A stretch of DNA of 64,000 nt from assembly GCA_047967505.1 (NCBI GenBank), contig CM106539.1; one strand, 5' to 3'. The stretch is from Dipteris shenzhenensis (lineage: Eukaryota; Polypodiophyta; Polypodiopsida; Gleicheniales). The notes under the pieces are model-generated. The model ran no database searches, was not told where the DNA came from, and saw only the letters and a list, made by a program, of their open reading frames with translations. Within the stretch, counting starts at the first letter, position 1, and each line of letters opens with the position of its first letter. Below, in pieces: positions 22,838 to 33,885 of this stretch. The position numbers and the translations under genes are program-made.

Positions 22838-24000
22838 ATGAGACATCAAACTGAAGAAATTCATAAAGGCATTTTTCTCTTACTCTATAGTGCTAAGCTA
22901 AGGGCTAAGAAACAAAGTCTTCATCAATTGTGGATCGGGCTGTATAAGGTCAAACAATATGGGAGAGTGATCCTTGAAGATTTGAAGGGGAAAATTTTAC
23001 CAAAACCAATAATGGCATGAAGATCAAATAGTACTGACCCAAAGCATACTATGTTGCATTAGACTAGGAGGGACCCATGATAATTAACTGGATTGGGAAC
23101 AATAGGCTAATAGTTGTTACATGTTAAATCAAGTCCAATGAGATGAAGGGAATTGATCATAAATGAAATTTTATCTTGCTCTATAAGGCTCTAAAAGAAA
23201 CAAAATCTACATCAATTCTGGATCAGGCCATATAAGATCCAATGCTATCATGATAATGGGAGAGTGATCCTTGACACTTTGGAGGGAAAAATTTTAGCAA
23301 AACCAGTTAATGGCATGAAGATCAAAGAGTACTTGCCTAAAGCACAATATATTAAATTAGAGTGGGAGGGACTCATGGTAGCAATTGGATTGGAATACTA
23401 GGCTAGAGCCTAGCGGTTGTTACATGTTTAATCAGGTTTACTCAGACAAAGGCAAATGATTATGAAAAAATGAGGAGTTCAATATGGGCAAGATTCCTTA
23501 AAAGATAGGAGCATTAAATGGGACATGATGCCATAGTAGATGACATTCCATGATGAAGATGACATCACAAATTTTAATTGGTAGTGACTTGGCATGACAA
23601 TTTGATGTATAATCATGGGGAGGCAGCTTAAATCCCCCATAATTTGGAGGGGAAATTTTTTGTAAAACCAATAAATGGCATGAAGATCAAAGAGTACTCA
23701 CCCAACACACACTATATTACATTAGAGTAGGAGGGACCCTTGGTAATTAATTGGATTGGAATAGTAGGCTAGCAATTGTTACATGTCAAATCAAGTCTAC
23801 TCAGATGAAGGGAAGTGATCATGAAAAAATAAGGGATTAAATATGGCCAAGATTCCTTAAAAGATAGAAGCATTAAATAGATATGATGCCATAGTAGGAC
23901 ATTCCATGATGAAAATGACATCACAAAGTTTAATTGGTAGTGACTTGACATGACAATTTGATGTATAATCATGGGGAGGTAGCTTAAATCCCCCACTATT
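22838..24000 (+). repeat. Triplicated end of a gypsy pol plus 3' flank
   Basis: Three diverged copies of the same segment start near 22838, 23160 and 23640. Each contains GGAGGGAAAATTTTAGCAAA, a GGCATGAAGATCAAA segment and a GTTACATGT..AATCA segment. In the second copy the frame reads GPYKIQ, NGRVILDTLEGKILAKPVNG and EYLPK, the C-terminal end of plant gypsy polyproteins; the first copy has the same with stops. The third copy starts inside the unit. It reads as serial unequal duplication, not as separate insertions. Confidence 0.7.
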
Positions 24001-24045
24001 TATATTTACGACAATTGGATGCGTTCTTTTACAAAACCATAGTGC

Positions 24046-24905
24046 TCAACATACACATTCCCCCTCCTTGTATTCACCACCTTGCTTCCATAGCTTAGCA
24101 ATTCTTTCACATATAGATTTCAAGTCACAAATTTCCCGTAAGAGTTTTGTGTGCATTGCAAGGACTAACGATGTAGGTGGAAAAGCAAAAGAGGCAATAA
24201 CAAAGATCATGGTAAACATTCCATCTAGCAAGAGATTCATCATTGTCTCTGAAGAAATCAAAGACATAAGAGAGCCAAAGGGGATCAACATCCAAGGGTT
24301 GCTATGTGCCACATTATTGCTAAGGAATCACATACATAGGAGAGCCAAAGGGACCACACCACCACATTGGTGCTATGAGCATAGTGATCCGAGTATTGCA
24401 GCATAAAAGTAGGGGCCAAGGTGCAAGAATGGTGCTATGTTCTACTAAAAGGCATCGCAAAATTGACAAGGCATGAGAACTTGTGAAACTTTTGTGCTCA
24501 ACTATCATGACTTGTTGTGCAAGACGTGCCCTGGCTGCGTAGGTCATTGTGAAGATTGGCCCCACAAAGACTGTCCCTAAGTAGGTGTAGGACTATACGA
24601 TCTCCACTGGCTTTGGTGAAGCTATGCCAACGAAGTGCTACCCATGAGGTGTTAAAAATCATAACCTTGGCCTTGTCAAGGTTAACTGTCAAAAATCTCT
24701 CTGCAAAACATCTCTAGGGCATCTAGGTGTCATTGTAATCCTACTCCTAAGGAGGATAGAAGGACTATGTCATCTATGTAAAATAGTATTTATATCATCA
24801 AATCAGCCTACCACAATCCCTCACCTGCCAAGCAATCAATGAATGTCATGATCTCATCAATATATAACCCAGATAGTGTTGGTGAGAGGGGGCATCCCTA
24901 TGTCA
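24046..24905 (-). pseudogene. LINE reverse transcriptase fragment, decayed
   Basis: On the minus strand, a GDIGMPPLTNT piece sits where the GCPLSPTLF block belongs, followed by LTVNLDKAKVMIFNTS, SYTYLGT and YAARARLAQQVM. These match the order of the RT end and thumb of LINEs. Stops and frameshifts are dense. It may be related to L-a but is too worn to assign. Confidence 0.6.
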
Positions 24906-24960
24906 CCTCTATTGTGCTCTCGATCCAACGTAAGCATGGTAGAGAGGAGGGGGGGCACAC

Positions 24961-24962
<2 letters not shown>

Positions 24963-25004
<42 letters not shown>
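24963..25004 (+). repeat. (GA)n microsatellite
   Basis: About 42 bases of GA, followed to 25070 by a degenerate repeat of GAGAGCATGGAGAGT. Confidence 0.95.
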
Positions 25005-25006
<2 letters not shown>

Positions 25007-25130
25007 ATGGAGAGTCATAGAGAGAGCATGGAGAGTGGTAGAGAGAAAGCATGGAGAGATAGCATGGTAGGAAGAAGATGGAAAGAGAAGGGAGAAAAAG
25101 GGGGGTGAAGGCGAGTGGGGAGAGAGAGTT

Positions 25131-25590
25131 GTTGCATCATTTCCATACATGTGCTTTAGACTTTGCAACTTGAAATAGATCTTCAAGTTTTGTCCAAATG
25201 CCTAATCTCCGCACACAACAAAAAGAGCTTGAAATTTGAAACCACCTCAATCTGAGATATGCATCAAAAGTATGTCCATTGAAGTTCTATCTATGTATAT
25301 GTGAAAGGGCACCCCCTACCCCTCTAGAAGAACAAAAGGACCACATGGCATTTCCCCTTGACTGCATGACATTTCGACCATCGAAATGCCACATGGCCCT
25401 TTCGTGTTGTTTTTATGGGGGGAGGGGACTTTCTTATTACTCAAAACTTCAAAGGATCATAGCTTAACTCAAATTAAAGTGGTTCAAAAGAAAAAACTAC
25501 TCAAAATTTCAAGCTTTTTCTTCTTATGCTAAGTATTAAGGTCTATTTCAAGCTGCAAGTTTTAAACGTGTGTGTGGGAATGATGCACAA
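25131..25590. mobile_element. About 460-bp foldback element
   Basis: Outer arms TTGCATCATTTCC...GCAACTTGAAATAG and their complement end at 25131 and 25589. Inner arms AAAAGGACCACATGGCATTTC and GAAATGCCACATGGCCCTTT flank the centre near 25370. Arms are imperfect but run most of the length. No coding content and no clear target duplication. Confidence 0.65.
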
Positions 25591-25847
25591 GCACTTAAAA
25601 GAGGGGTATTAAGCATAAAATACTTTACGGTGGCTGCATTACTGTTGGGAATAAATTAAACCTATTTCCCTGAAGGTAGAATCATTATAAAAGTGTAAAT
25701 CCTATTAATCACATATAGGGAACTTGCATTCGATAGATCATAATTGTCTACACGCAATTCATATGGTGATGGTCCAAGGATAAAGGTGTTTCAAAGGTTT
25801 TGAGAATTAGATGCGTTTGGTTCTCATACTTTGTATTTGATGCCATT

Positions 25848-25919
25848 AATAGAGAGAGAGAGAGAGAGAGGGGAGGGGGGGAGAGTCATAGAGAGAACAG
25901 CACAGCCAAAAAATTGCAC

Positions 25920-25977
<58 letters not shown>

Positions 25978-25978
25978 C
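25848..25978 (+). repeat. (GA)n, (AT)n, (GA)n microsatellites
   Basis: GA at 25849-25870, AT at about 25922-25952 and GA again to about 25978. Confidence 0.95.
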
Positions 25979-26029
25979 TGCCCAAGGAGAAGAGGAAAGG
26001 GAAGGGATAGGTTGAAGGAAACACAGGCT

Positions 26030-26340
26030 GCCCAGCAGCCTGTAGAAGCTGAGAATTGCAGGAACGAGGGAGGAAGGAGCTGCAAGGCAGCCTGAAAGGG
26101 CTGCAAGGAAGGAGGATGGAGCTGCATGGCAGCACAAAAGGCTGCCCACTGCTAGGGAGGGCTGCAAAATGCAGCAAGGGAGGAGGGAGCTGTGTGGCAG
26201 CCTAGAAAGGCTGTGACATGCAGCAAGGAGGGAGGAGAGAGCTGCAAGGATGCAAAATGCAGCAAGGAGGGAGAAGGGAGCTACAAAGAGCATACACACA
26301 GCTAGGGAGGGCTGCCCAAGGCAGCCTAGAGGGAGCAGAG
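26030..26340. repeat. Purine-rich minisatellite with GCTGC blocks
   Basis: Degenerate units of roughly 50 bp repeat GGAGGGAGCTGCAAGGCAGCC and GGCTGCAAAATGCAGCAAGG. The GCTGC/GCAGC blocks are short inverted pairs, so each unit can form a small hairpin. Open frames across it are low-complexity only. Confidence 0.65.
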
Positions 26341-26344
26341 AAGC

Positions 26345-27370
26345 AAATCGAGAGGTAGGGGCTAGGAAAGGCCAAGGGGATGGAGGGGGGAGGGAGCGGA
26401 GAGGGAGAGGGAGAGGAGGCTGAGAGACAGGGAGAAGAAGACTGCAATGCAGCTTGGGGGAAGGGGAGGGGGAGGAAAGGTGGGGCGGGGGAGGAGGGCG
26501 GAGGGCAGAGGGAGGGAGAGGGAGGGGAGGGCTGTTTTAGCAGAGGGAGTGGCAGGGAGCCACAGGGAGCTGATGCATGTAACTTTCAGCGATAGCCATT
26601 GGAAGCAAAGACTCTGGAATCAAACAGGATGCTAGTCCCTGTGTGATTTTGATGGCAAACTCCCTAGTCCTCTCATCGATCAAGACACAACCCCACACAA
26701 TTTACCACTTCCAAATACACGTGCCATAAAAAGTTCAGATTAATGATTCAATACATATACACGACACTATACAATCTTGTTCTTTGCTAATTATAAACAT
26801 GCTGGAAAACCCTTGTGCCATATTCAACTGAATGGCCTGTACATAATTTGGGTTTGACACCTGGTGAACGAGTACCTCTGGATCAGCCTCTAGCATGCGC
26901 ATTCCCATTAATACTTTCATCGTGGAAATGTGACTTCAGTCCAACCCAGCCCTTGTAGTAATCTTTATCAAGGTGAGGGCTATCAAGGGACCATGTCGTA
27001 ACCTTGGGAATGAGGGAGGATTCAAACATGAAGGCCAATGTTTCTTCTGAAATTTTGGTTGGACCTCCACAACCTTTGGAAACAGCATTCTGTTATAGCA
27101 CAAGAGAGAAGCCCAACAATCAGCATGCAAGCATATTTACGATCCATTCATTTATGGTATCTCAAATTGAATTCGCCTTTACTTTATTGCCCAATTTAGT
27201 ATTCCCCAAGTTTGTAACTATCAAAATCATGCAGCCCCCTGCCTCTGCACCCCTTTGCTCCTCCTCTCTACCCTTTCCCCTTTCTCTTTCTCTCTGCTCA
27301 GCTTAGCTCTCTGCTCTCCCCCTCGCTTAGCTCCCCCTATCCCTCAGCTTCCCAATAAACGCGCCGCTTG
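26345..27370. other. Low-complexity and unassigned DNA
   Basis: A strongly purine-rich tract (26345-26560) is followed by ordinary sequence with no recognised gene. Confidence 0.45.
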
Positions 27371-28340
27371 TGGGGCCATCAGCACTTGCAGGCAGATCAC
27401 CTCTCCAACCGCTTGTCCCTCCGCTCGAACAGCTCCACTCAGTTCTGCTTCAGCTCTGCTCTAAATTGGGCTCTCCCCCGGGCCGGTTCTGGGGGATAGT
27501 TTCAGCAAAAACCGTCATATTGGCAGGCAGCAAGACAAGATGCAGAGTAAGGCAGCCTCTAAGTTATCCTCAATGCCCCAAGGGGCCAACCACATCGACA
27601 GTCCACACAAGCAGATCGACGATACACACAAATATATGCAGCAATGACACCCTCCAGGTTGCTCGCCCCTTCCCGCAATCATATAAGTGCAATATAAGTC
27701 TACTTAATATGCAAGAACACATTTTTTCACAAAAGCAAGAGATTGCAAGGCTCAAAGCACGTCTGCAACAAATGGCAAAATATTGAAAGAGACAGATAAC
27801 ATAGCTAGAAAAGAAGTAATCCATGGAGTGATCCAAGAATGCATTTCCTCCCCGGCACCTCAAGTGATGTCCACTTTGAGTGAGTCAGCCAATATACAGG
27901 TTACTCAAACCCAAGGGAAAGTAATAGATGCAGTTCATGAGAAAATGATTGATGTGACTCACAAGGATGTGAAATTGAAGATACACAAGGAAATTAAGGA
28001 AGATGCGGAGACAAGGAAAAAAGCACTCAATGTTAGGATGGGGGGCCTCCCAAAGGATGACTGGTACTGTGAAGGCTGCTTCCACACTTGTCTTACAAAT
28101 CTAAAGGAAACCATACCAGAGTATGGCGCTCTATTTAGATGGCCAGCATTGACAACATTGGAAGGCATGCCATTGTTACTTTTGAATCACCTAAGGGAAA
28201 ATGTGAGTTTCTCAAGCAAGGCCAGGGATTGAAAGGTACAAAGATCTAGACAACAGTCAAAGAAGCTAGGAAAGCAGGGAAATGGGCTGTCTACAGGGAT
28301 GGAAGACAATAATCAGAGAGTCCGTCTAAAACTGATATAT
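27370..28340 (+). pseudogene. Possible LINE ORF1 remnant
   Basis: Two successive frames (27370-27786 and 27783-28232) overlap by four bases. The first ends in a short coiled-coil-like stretch (EHIFSQKQEIARLKARLQQM). The second is charged and contains RKKALNVRMGGLPKDD, reminiscent of the RRM-like core of LINE ORF1 proteins. Beyond its stop VKEARKAGKWAVYRDG can be read, like the C-terminal part of such ORF1s. These resemblances are by eye and weak. A DWYCEGC motif recalls a PHD finger but stands alone. Confidence 0.35.
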
Positions 28341-28344
28341 GGTC

Positions 28345-28935
28345 CTAGTATGTTGTCTCAATGATAGAATGTTGTTAGACCTTAGGGGTGCTATAGGCAA
28401 CTCTAGCTCCCCTGAGAGGAATCCAGTTGCTGGTTTTCTTTCTTGGTTTCTCTCTCTCTCTCAGCCAAAAGATGCAACACCTTCCCAAATAGCAAGAGAG
28501 CCATTGCAACTTTCAAGCATTGAGCAGACTTGAGTGAAATTCAAAGAGAAAACAGCCTTCAATGATAGGGAATTATATCCTATGCACGTTTTATAGAGTA
28601 AGGATACTTACAGAAGATTTTTTTATGTTTCAAACGCACCTTGTATCCCAGGTCGCATGGTGAATGTTGAAAGCACTAGATAAAGAGGGATTAACCAAGA
28701 CGACAGGACTTGTAAAATGTGCAGTTTCCAAGAGATTCGCTATGGATGATATACACAGTTAAGGTATTAATGAGGTCAGAAACTTGACCCAAGAGTCGTC
28801 TTAACCTCTTGGAAACAGCTTAGGAGCTACATTCAAGATGTCTTCAATCCTGGAAAAAGATACCCAATTTGTTGCCTCGTTTGTCACTTTCTCTCTAGCT
28901 AGGGGGCAGCCAGATATATTTCTGATAAACTAAGT
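28345..28935. other. Unassigned DNA
   Basis: A short CT run near 28448. No gene or recognised element. Confidence 0.4.
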
Positions 28936-29099
28936 AGGCAGTTCGTACCTTTTCTACAGCAATTTTTGTCATTGTATATGTGACTCTGTTCCATAGATAT
29001 TGATAGTCTTTAGTGGGCATTAGCCTCTCTCTCTCTTCCCCCCCCCCCCCTCCTATATATGTGTGTGTGTGTGTGTGTGTGCGCGCGCGCGCGTGGGAG

Positions 29100-29430
29100 T
29101 CCAAGAACATGCCCAAACTCATCCTCTAAAAACACAATAGTGCAGTTTCAATCTCATAATAGTCACTCATAAGGTTGAAAACCATAAACTCCATCACGCA
29201 TAGCAAGGACTAGCTACTATGATATCCCCACCCACACATACTTGAGTATCCATTTATACAAAGTCTTCGTACTGAGTTTCTATCAACACTCCAGAGGTAA
29301 AGGGAAGACTCAGCCATGACAAAGGCTAGCACTAAAGGAGAAGCCTAATCAAAAGGTAGTCCAAAATCTCTTCATTCAAGCTACAGCTGCTTGTGAAGAC
29401 TAAACGATTTCATTTTAGTCTCTCCCAAAC
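29100..29430. mobile_element. LTR-like module, same family as 48241-49860
   Basis: It shares CCCAAACTCATCCTCTAAAA, CCATAAACTCCATCACGCAT, CATACTTGAGTATCC, an ACTCCAGAGGTAAAGGG segment and GACTAAACGATTTCATTTTA with the modules at 48241-49860, in the same order. The second half (GAGTATCC onward) matches the block at 48840-49040. Confidence 0.75.
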
Positions 29431-29460
29431 GAACATCTCTCTCTCTCTCTCTCTCTCTCT
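29431..29460 (+). repeat. (CT)n microsatellite inside an LTR-like module
   Basis: About 30 bases of CT sit where sister modules have only ACATCTAAATCTAAATCTAG. Confidence 0.9.
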
Positions 29461-29544
29461 CGGCAAAATGTACCTTTTCTATAGCAATTTTTGCCATTAT
29501 ATATGTGATTGTTGTTCTATAGATCTTGATAGTATTTAGTAGAG

Positions 29545-29721
29545 ATGTGACTATTGATGTGGCCCACCGGATACAGAGAGCCCGGAGACCATGCCCCAAA
29601 CCACGGCTTGAGATGACTAGACAGGTATAGATACGAAACATTTTTGCAGATCACAGAGGGCCACCTTCTGACTTCTACTCTGAGACTCTGAGACCGAGTC
29701 TAGCTATTAGTCCCTAGTTTT
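29545..29721. other. Unassigned DNA flanking gypsy G1-E
   Basis: No recognised feature. The gypsy similarity ends near 29722. Confidence 0.4.
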
Positions 29722-30151
29722 GGACTTGTGGATGAAAAGAAGATGAAACTTCAATGTAGTGCCCATATTCATAAAGAACCCTCACCAAAACAGACTCGTC
29801 ATGCGCGGATCTCTGTCACTCACGATAGATTGAGGCATCCCATGATATTTAAAGATGTTCTACATGAACAATCTTGTCATGTGATCCGTTGTAACTTTCT
29901 TCCTCCCCGGAGTGAAATGTGCCTACTTGTTGAACCAGCATATAATCGTCCAAAGGCCATCATTTCCCGTAGGTTTCCTAGGAAGATCAAATATAAAATC
30001 CATGGGAATGCTCTCCCACGGTCTATCTGGGATTGGCAATGGCTGCAACAATTAGTTGTCTTCTTTCAGTCAAACATGACCTGATAGATGATGCATGTTC
30101 TAAACAAGGCATCCACATCTGGTCTCAAAGCTTGCCAATAGACAAATTGCT
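29722..30151 (-). pseudogene. Gypsy G1-E integrase, first part of a split element
   Basis: Minus-strand blocks LPIPDRPWESIPMDFIFDLPR, GNDGLWTIICWF and SDRDPRMTSLFWEGLF contain the first two catalytic Asp residues of the DDE integrase core. The element is cut at 30151 by G1-A and resumes at 42607. At the other end it is truncated near 29722, before the catalytic Glu. Several stops are present. It is the same family as G1-C at 61140-61560, which serves as the template for the join. Confidence 0.88.
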
Positions 30152-31752
30152 TGTCACGGGGGCGTGAAATTCTAAGTACTTTAATGTACTTCAAGACCGT
30201 GACAACTTTGGTTTTAAAAGTCCAAGCATGGGCTTAATAATGTGTAATTAAACGCGGCATGGTGCCTAGCACATAAGCGTAATTAATCCCTAGGCCCAAA
30301 GGCATTCCAAGGAATTAAAAGAGTGGTTGTTGGGAAATGATGATGGCATTTTTAATGGGTCCCCTAGAGGGCCATGTACCTTCAGTGGCCCCCCTAGAGT
30401 TCCAAGTGGCTCTAGTGCCTTCTACATGCTCCTTTGCCATTCATGGACCTTCCTGGGCCTTCTAAGCTTCACATGTATGGTTTTCTCTCTCATCTTCTCC
30501 CTTTGTTGAGATTTTGGACTAATTTTTCAGCCTCCTTCAGCTGAATTCCGTTTTTCTTCATAACTCCTCACCCGTTTGGATTCCTGGACTTCCGTTTGGC
30601 CCGATGACTTCCCCTCTGCCTCCCCTTCGCAGTGATATGCTTTTCCCTCCGTGTGTTTGGTAGAACGGGCAAAGCTGAGCACTTCTTTTGCTGGTCGAAT
30701 TTGCAAAAGTGTCTTTTTTTGGACCTTTTCGCTTCTACAGCCTCCTGGGCCTCTCCTCTTGCAAAGCTACAACTTTCTGTTGAATTTCGAGTGATCCACG
30801 TGCTGGTTGACTGGTTTTTCTCAATTTTGGAGGACTTTCCGACGATGAAACTTCTCCAAAACCTTCTCAATGCATTCCTCTCTGAAGCACGCTTCTTTTG
30901 AGCCCAAGAACTCCTACTTCTTCACGACAGAAGTGCTTCTTTTCACATTTTTCAGTGGAATTCTTGTTGGTCGGCTCTTGTAAATGCTCTTTCTTCATGC
31001 CTTTGCACTCCTCTTTGGCTGAGAATGCAATTGGGCATTGGCTACTATGTCCTCTTGGCGATTGAGGACTTGGTTCAAGTTTTCAGGGCTTGATGAGTTG
31101 TGATTTTGCTGCTGCAATTTCTTTTTGCCATAAGCTATTGGTTGGCCTCGTGTGCTGTCTCTTTCTTGGTTCACAGGTGCCCAGGCCACTAGTGCTACAT
31201 GAGTCATTCTTTGGTTGGGTACTTTGCTGATTTTATTTTGGAGCTTTGAAAAGCTTTGTGAATGCCATCTGGAAACCACTAAAAGAGAGTGCAGCTGGGT
31301 GCAGTGTGATTGCATCTAGACAATCAATGGAATTGCACTCGGAAAAGAGAATGCCTTTGGGTTGAGCCTATGGGTTAAGTGCACTTATGTGATGGTGTTC
31401 TATGCTTGAAAGCCTTGCGAAGGCTCAGTGAATTGGGACTGCGTGCTCAGTTTTAGGGAAGGTCTCCTAGATGCAACTTGTAATCATTTCACTATGAAAT
31501 ATGAAGAAATACCGAAAGTGGCACCACGGTGTTTGGGGCCAATCGGGTGCATTTGTCTATGTTTGTTGAGCAGGGGCATTCTAGCCTCCATCCCTTTTTC
31601 AATGGTTTTGTTTGTGAACAAATGGGTAAATGCCAAATGGTGATCATGCAATGGTTAATGGTTGTGATATATGCTTTGTTAGCTGTAAATAAGTGCTAAA
31701 GTGATTAAAGGTTTAGTTCCACTGCCCTCTGAGTGATTAGAGGCCGGTTTCA
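30152..31752 (+). mobile_element. 5' LTR of chromovirus-like element G1-A
   Basis: It starts TGTCACGGGGGCGTGAAATTC and ends GATTAGAGGCCGGTTTCA. A reverse-complement relative lies at 58492-59911. It sits directly inside G1-E, with TTGCT (30147-30151) before it and ATGCT (42607-42611) after the far end. Confidence 0.88.
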
Positions 31753-31753
31753 T

Positions 31754-31771
31754 TGGTTCCATTGCCGGGAT
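31754..31771 (+). promoter_or_regulatory. Primer binding site of G1-A
   Basis: TGGTTCCATTGCCGGGAT lies one base after the LTR. It matches the complement of the 3' end of plant tRNA-Glu (TGGTTCCGTTGCCGGGA) with one difference. The tRNA match is from memory of the tRNA and should be checked. Confidence 0.65.
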
Positions 31772-31865
31772 ACCACACACTCTTTCTCAAGAGGTGGGCC
31801 TCAGTAGTTTGGTGGAAGGATATCTTTGCTGCACTTTTTGACAGCTGAATATTACAACCATAAAC

Positions 31866-32727
31866 ATGGTGAGTACCCATGAGCAAGAGAGCTCCACAAC
31901 TCCTCAAAGGAGAAGGCAAGAAAGCCTCAATGATCCAGCTAGTGTACAATTGCAAGGAGCACAAAAAATGCCTTCTGAGCAAGCCACACATGAAGCTACA
32001 ACTGAGCTCAACGGTGATACTAGTTCTAGCAATGAGTCACATGATGCTACTATGTTGAATGCACAACTTGCAAGTGCAGTGACTGCTTTGACTCAGCTGA
32101 CTCAAAATTTGGCTCAGATTATGCAAACAACTACCAAGAAGAAGAAGAAATCAAGAAAGCACAAGCACGGAAAGAGTGAGTATACACATGCATCAGCTTC
32201 TCATGGCAGACAGCACACTCATGCATCAGTTTCCCATGAGGGACAGCCATAAAAAATGACTCCAAAAGTAACTTTCAACAGAGAGGAATCCCCCAAAAGA
32301 GCACTTGAGAAAGAGGTACAAAAAGTACAACCAGTGCAACAGTATGAGCAGCCAGCACAAGGCCTTGGTTTTGGTACTTCTACTCCTCAAAATAATAATG
32401 TGCAGTCCATAAATGTGGCTCAGCCACCTCAGCCATATTTGAGGCAGCAACCTAAATATTTTGGTACAGATTCTATGTTTGATGCTATGTTGATTTCACC
32501 GCCAACTGGGCATAGAAAGCAAGCCATGTATGACAATGTGGGAATGCAGCCGCCTATGCAAGCCACAGCATATGCTCCCATGCCTAATGTTCAGCCAAGC
32601 ATGGCTCTCCCTAGTGAAGGGAATGCTGCAAAAATACAGCCATCTTTGGGACAGCCAATATCAAATGTATATAAAGAATTTAAGGATGGCAGTTCTCATG
32701 TCAAGTTTGAGACATATAATGGAGTAT
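31866..32727 (+). pseudogene. G1-A gag, N-terminal part
   Basis: The frame opens MVSTHEQESSTTPQRRR and has a low-complexity N-terminal region with a Lys-rich patch (KKKKKSRKHKHGK), then a Gln/Pro/Met-rich part, and stops at a TAA at 32250-32252 where CAA is expected. It resumes and reads to HVKFETYNG, the start of the conserved retrotransposon gag domain. Gag forms the virus-like particle in this family. The frame is then split by the insertion of G1-B at 32733 and continues at 39138. Confidence 0.85.
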
Positions 32728-33264
32728 AGGACTGTAACCGTCCTTCAGTTTCCTAAAGGGCAGTAGACCATAACTTGCATTGCACTTTCATTATTCACAA
32801 CCACATCGCATCATTTCCAACCACTTAACTTTAAACAATACCACTTAGAAATGCAATACACTGCCCCTCTGGCACTCTCCCAGGCACACCGTTTGTAACT
32901 GAGTGTCTGCTTAAGCCTGTAAGGTCCAGAGGAAACTCCAAACAACAAACGGAACAACAACAAGCTTTAAAAAAATCACCACATGCAATCACATGAAAGG
33001 GATAGTGACAAGAGAACTCAAACCAGCTTCAGACAACTTCAATCCAGCCCCAGATCAGCTCCGAGGAACTCCAATCCGCCGGTCTAGGAAACCTCCATGG
33101 GCAACAGATCCAATGTGCAGGCTAACAGGAGGCAATGACAGCTTGGAGAGGGGAGGGAAGAGAGAGATAACGGGCTGGCATCTGAAAAAGAGAAAGAGCA
33201 AGAGGATCACGGGCAGAAGAGAGAAGGAGAGCAGCTAGCCATGAGCGTTGGGGAGTCTAAATGG

Positions 33265-33690
33265 GCCGTACAAACAGCCAAAACAGCCTTGGGCTGTGTG
33301 AAAACAGTCCGTACAGCAATAGCCACACCTTGGGATGTGTACTAACTGATCCGTACAGCAGCGATGAATACTCCATACAATCAGCCTTGGGGTGTGTACC
33401 TCTCCCGTACAGCCAGCAATGAATGCAATTCAGCCACCTTGGCTCACGTGCCAATCAAAAGTTCTGTCTGTACAGCAGGCTAGCAATCCGTACAGCAGCA
33501 TTGAAAGCACCGTACAGCAGCACTTATGGAATCCATGCAGCAGCCTGTACACTTGCAGCCAGCCTCGATCAGCAGCCTGTACAGCAGTACGGCTGCTTCG
33601 AATCACCAGCAGCAGGTCCATACAGCCGTACGGTGACCTCGAGGAGCGTGCAATAGCCGTACAGCATGCAGCGTGCGTAGGATTCCGTAC
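33265..33690. repeat. Cluster of CCGTACAGC motifs in the LTR
   Basis: A dozen or so exact or one-off copies of CCGTACAGC lie at irregular spacing. The same cluster is in the other LTR (38235-38680) and a worn version is at 50455-50690. Confidence 0.75.
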
Positions 33691-33885
33691 AGCCAACGAT
33701 CAAAGCGCCTTGGGATTCGTGCCAAAAATGCGAGCAAAGGAGCAGCCTCCAAAATCGTGCAACAGCCAGTAACGTGGGGAAAAGGCGATCTCCCCAAAAG
33801 AATGCATGAAAAATGAATCCCCCCCATAGAAAACGTACGTTGGCCTTGGAAGGAGAGGAAGAGGGTAGGTATGCATGAGGAAATG

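Larger units (their letters stand above)
28940..29550. repeat. About 525-bp duplication bounded by CT-rich tracts
   Basis: The segment GTACCTTTTCTAYAGCAATTTTTG...GATAGTMTTTAGT occurs at about 28947-29015 and again at about 29468-29540. Between the two lie a CT run, a C11 run, (GT)n(GC)n at 29060-29094, and an LTR-like module. Confidence 0.65.

Noticed and set aside
28060-28090. PHD finger suggested by DWYCEGC
   Set aside because: The other zinc ligands of a PHD finger are absent from the frame.
33265-33690. CRISPR-like or satellite reading of the CCGTACAGC cluster
   Set aside because: The motif is only nine bases long with irregular spacing and lies within an LTR.
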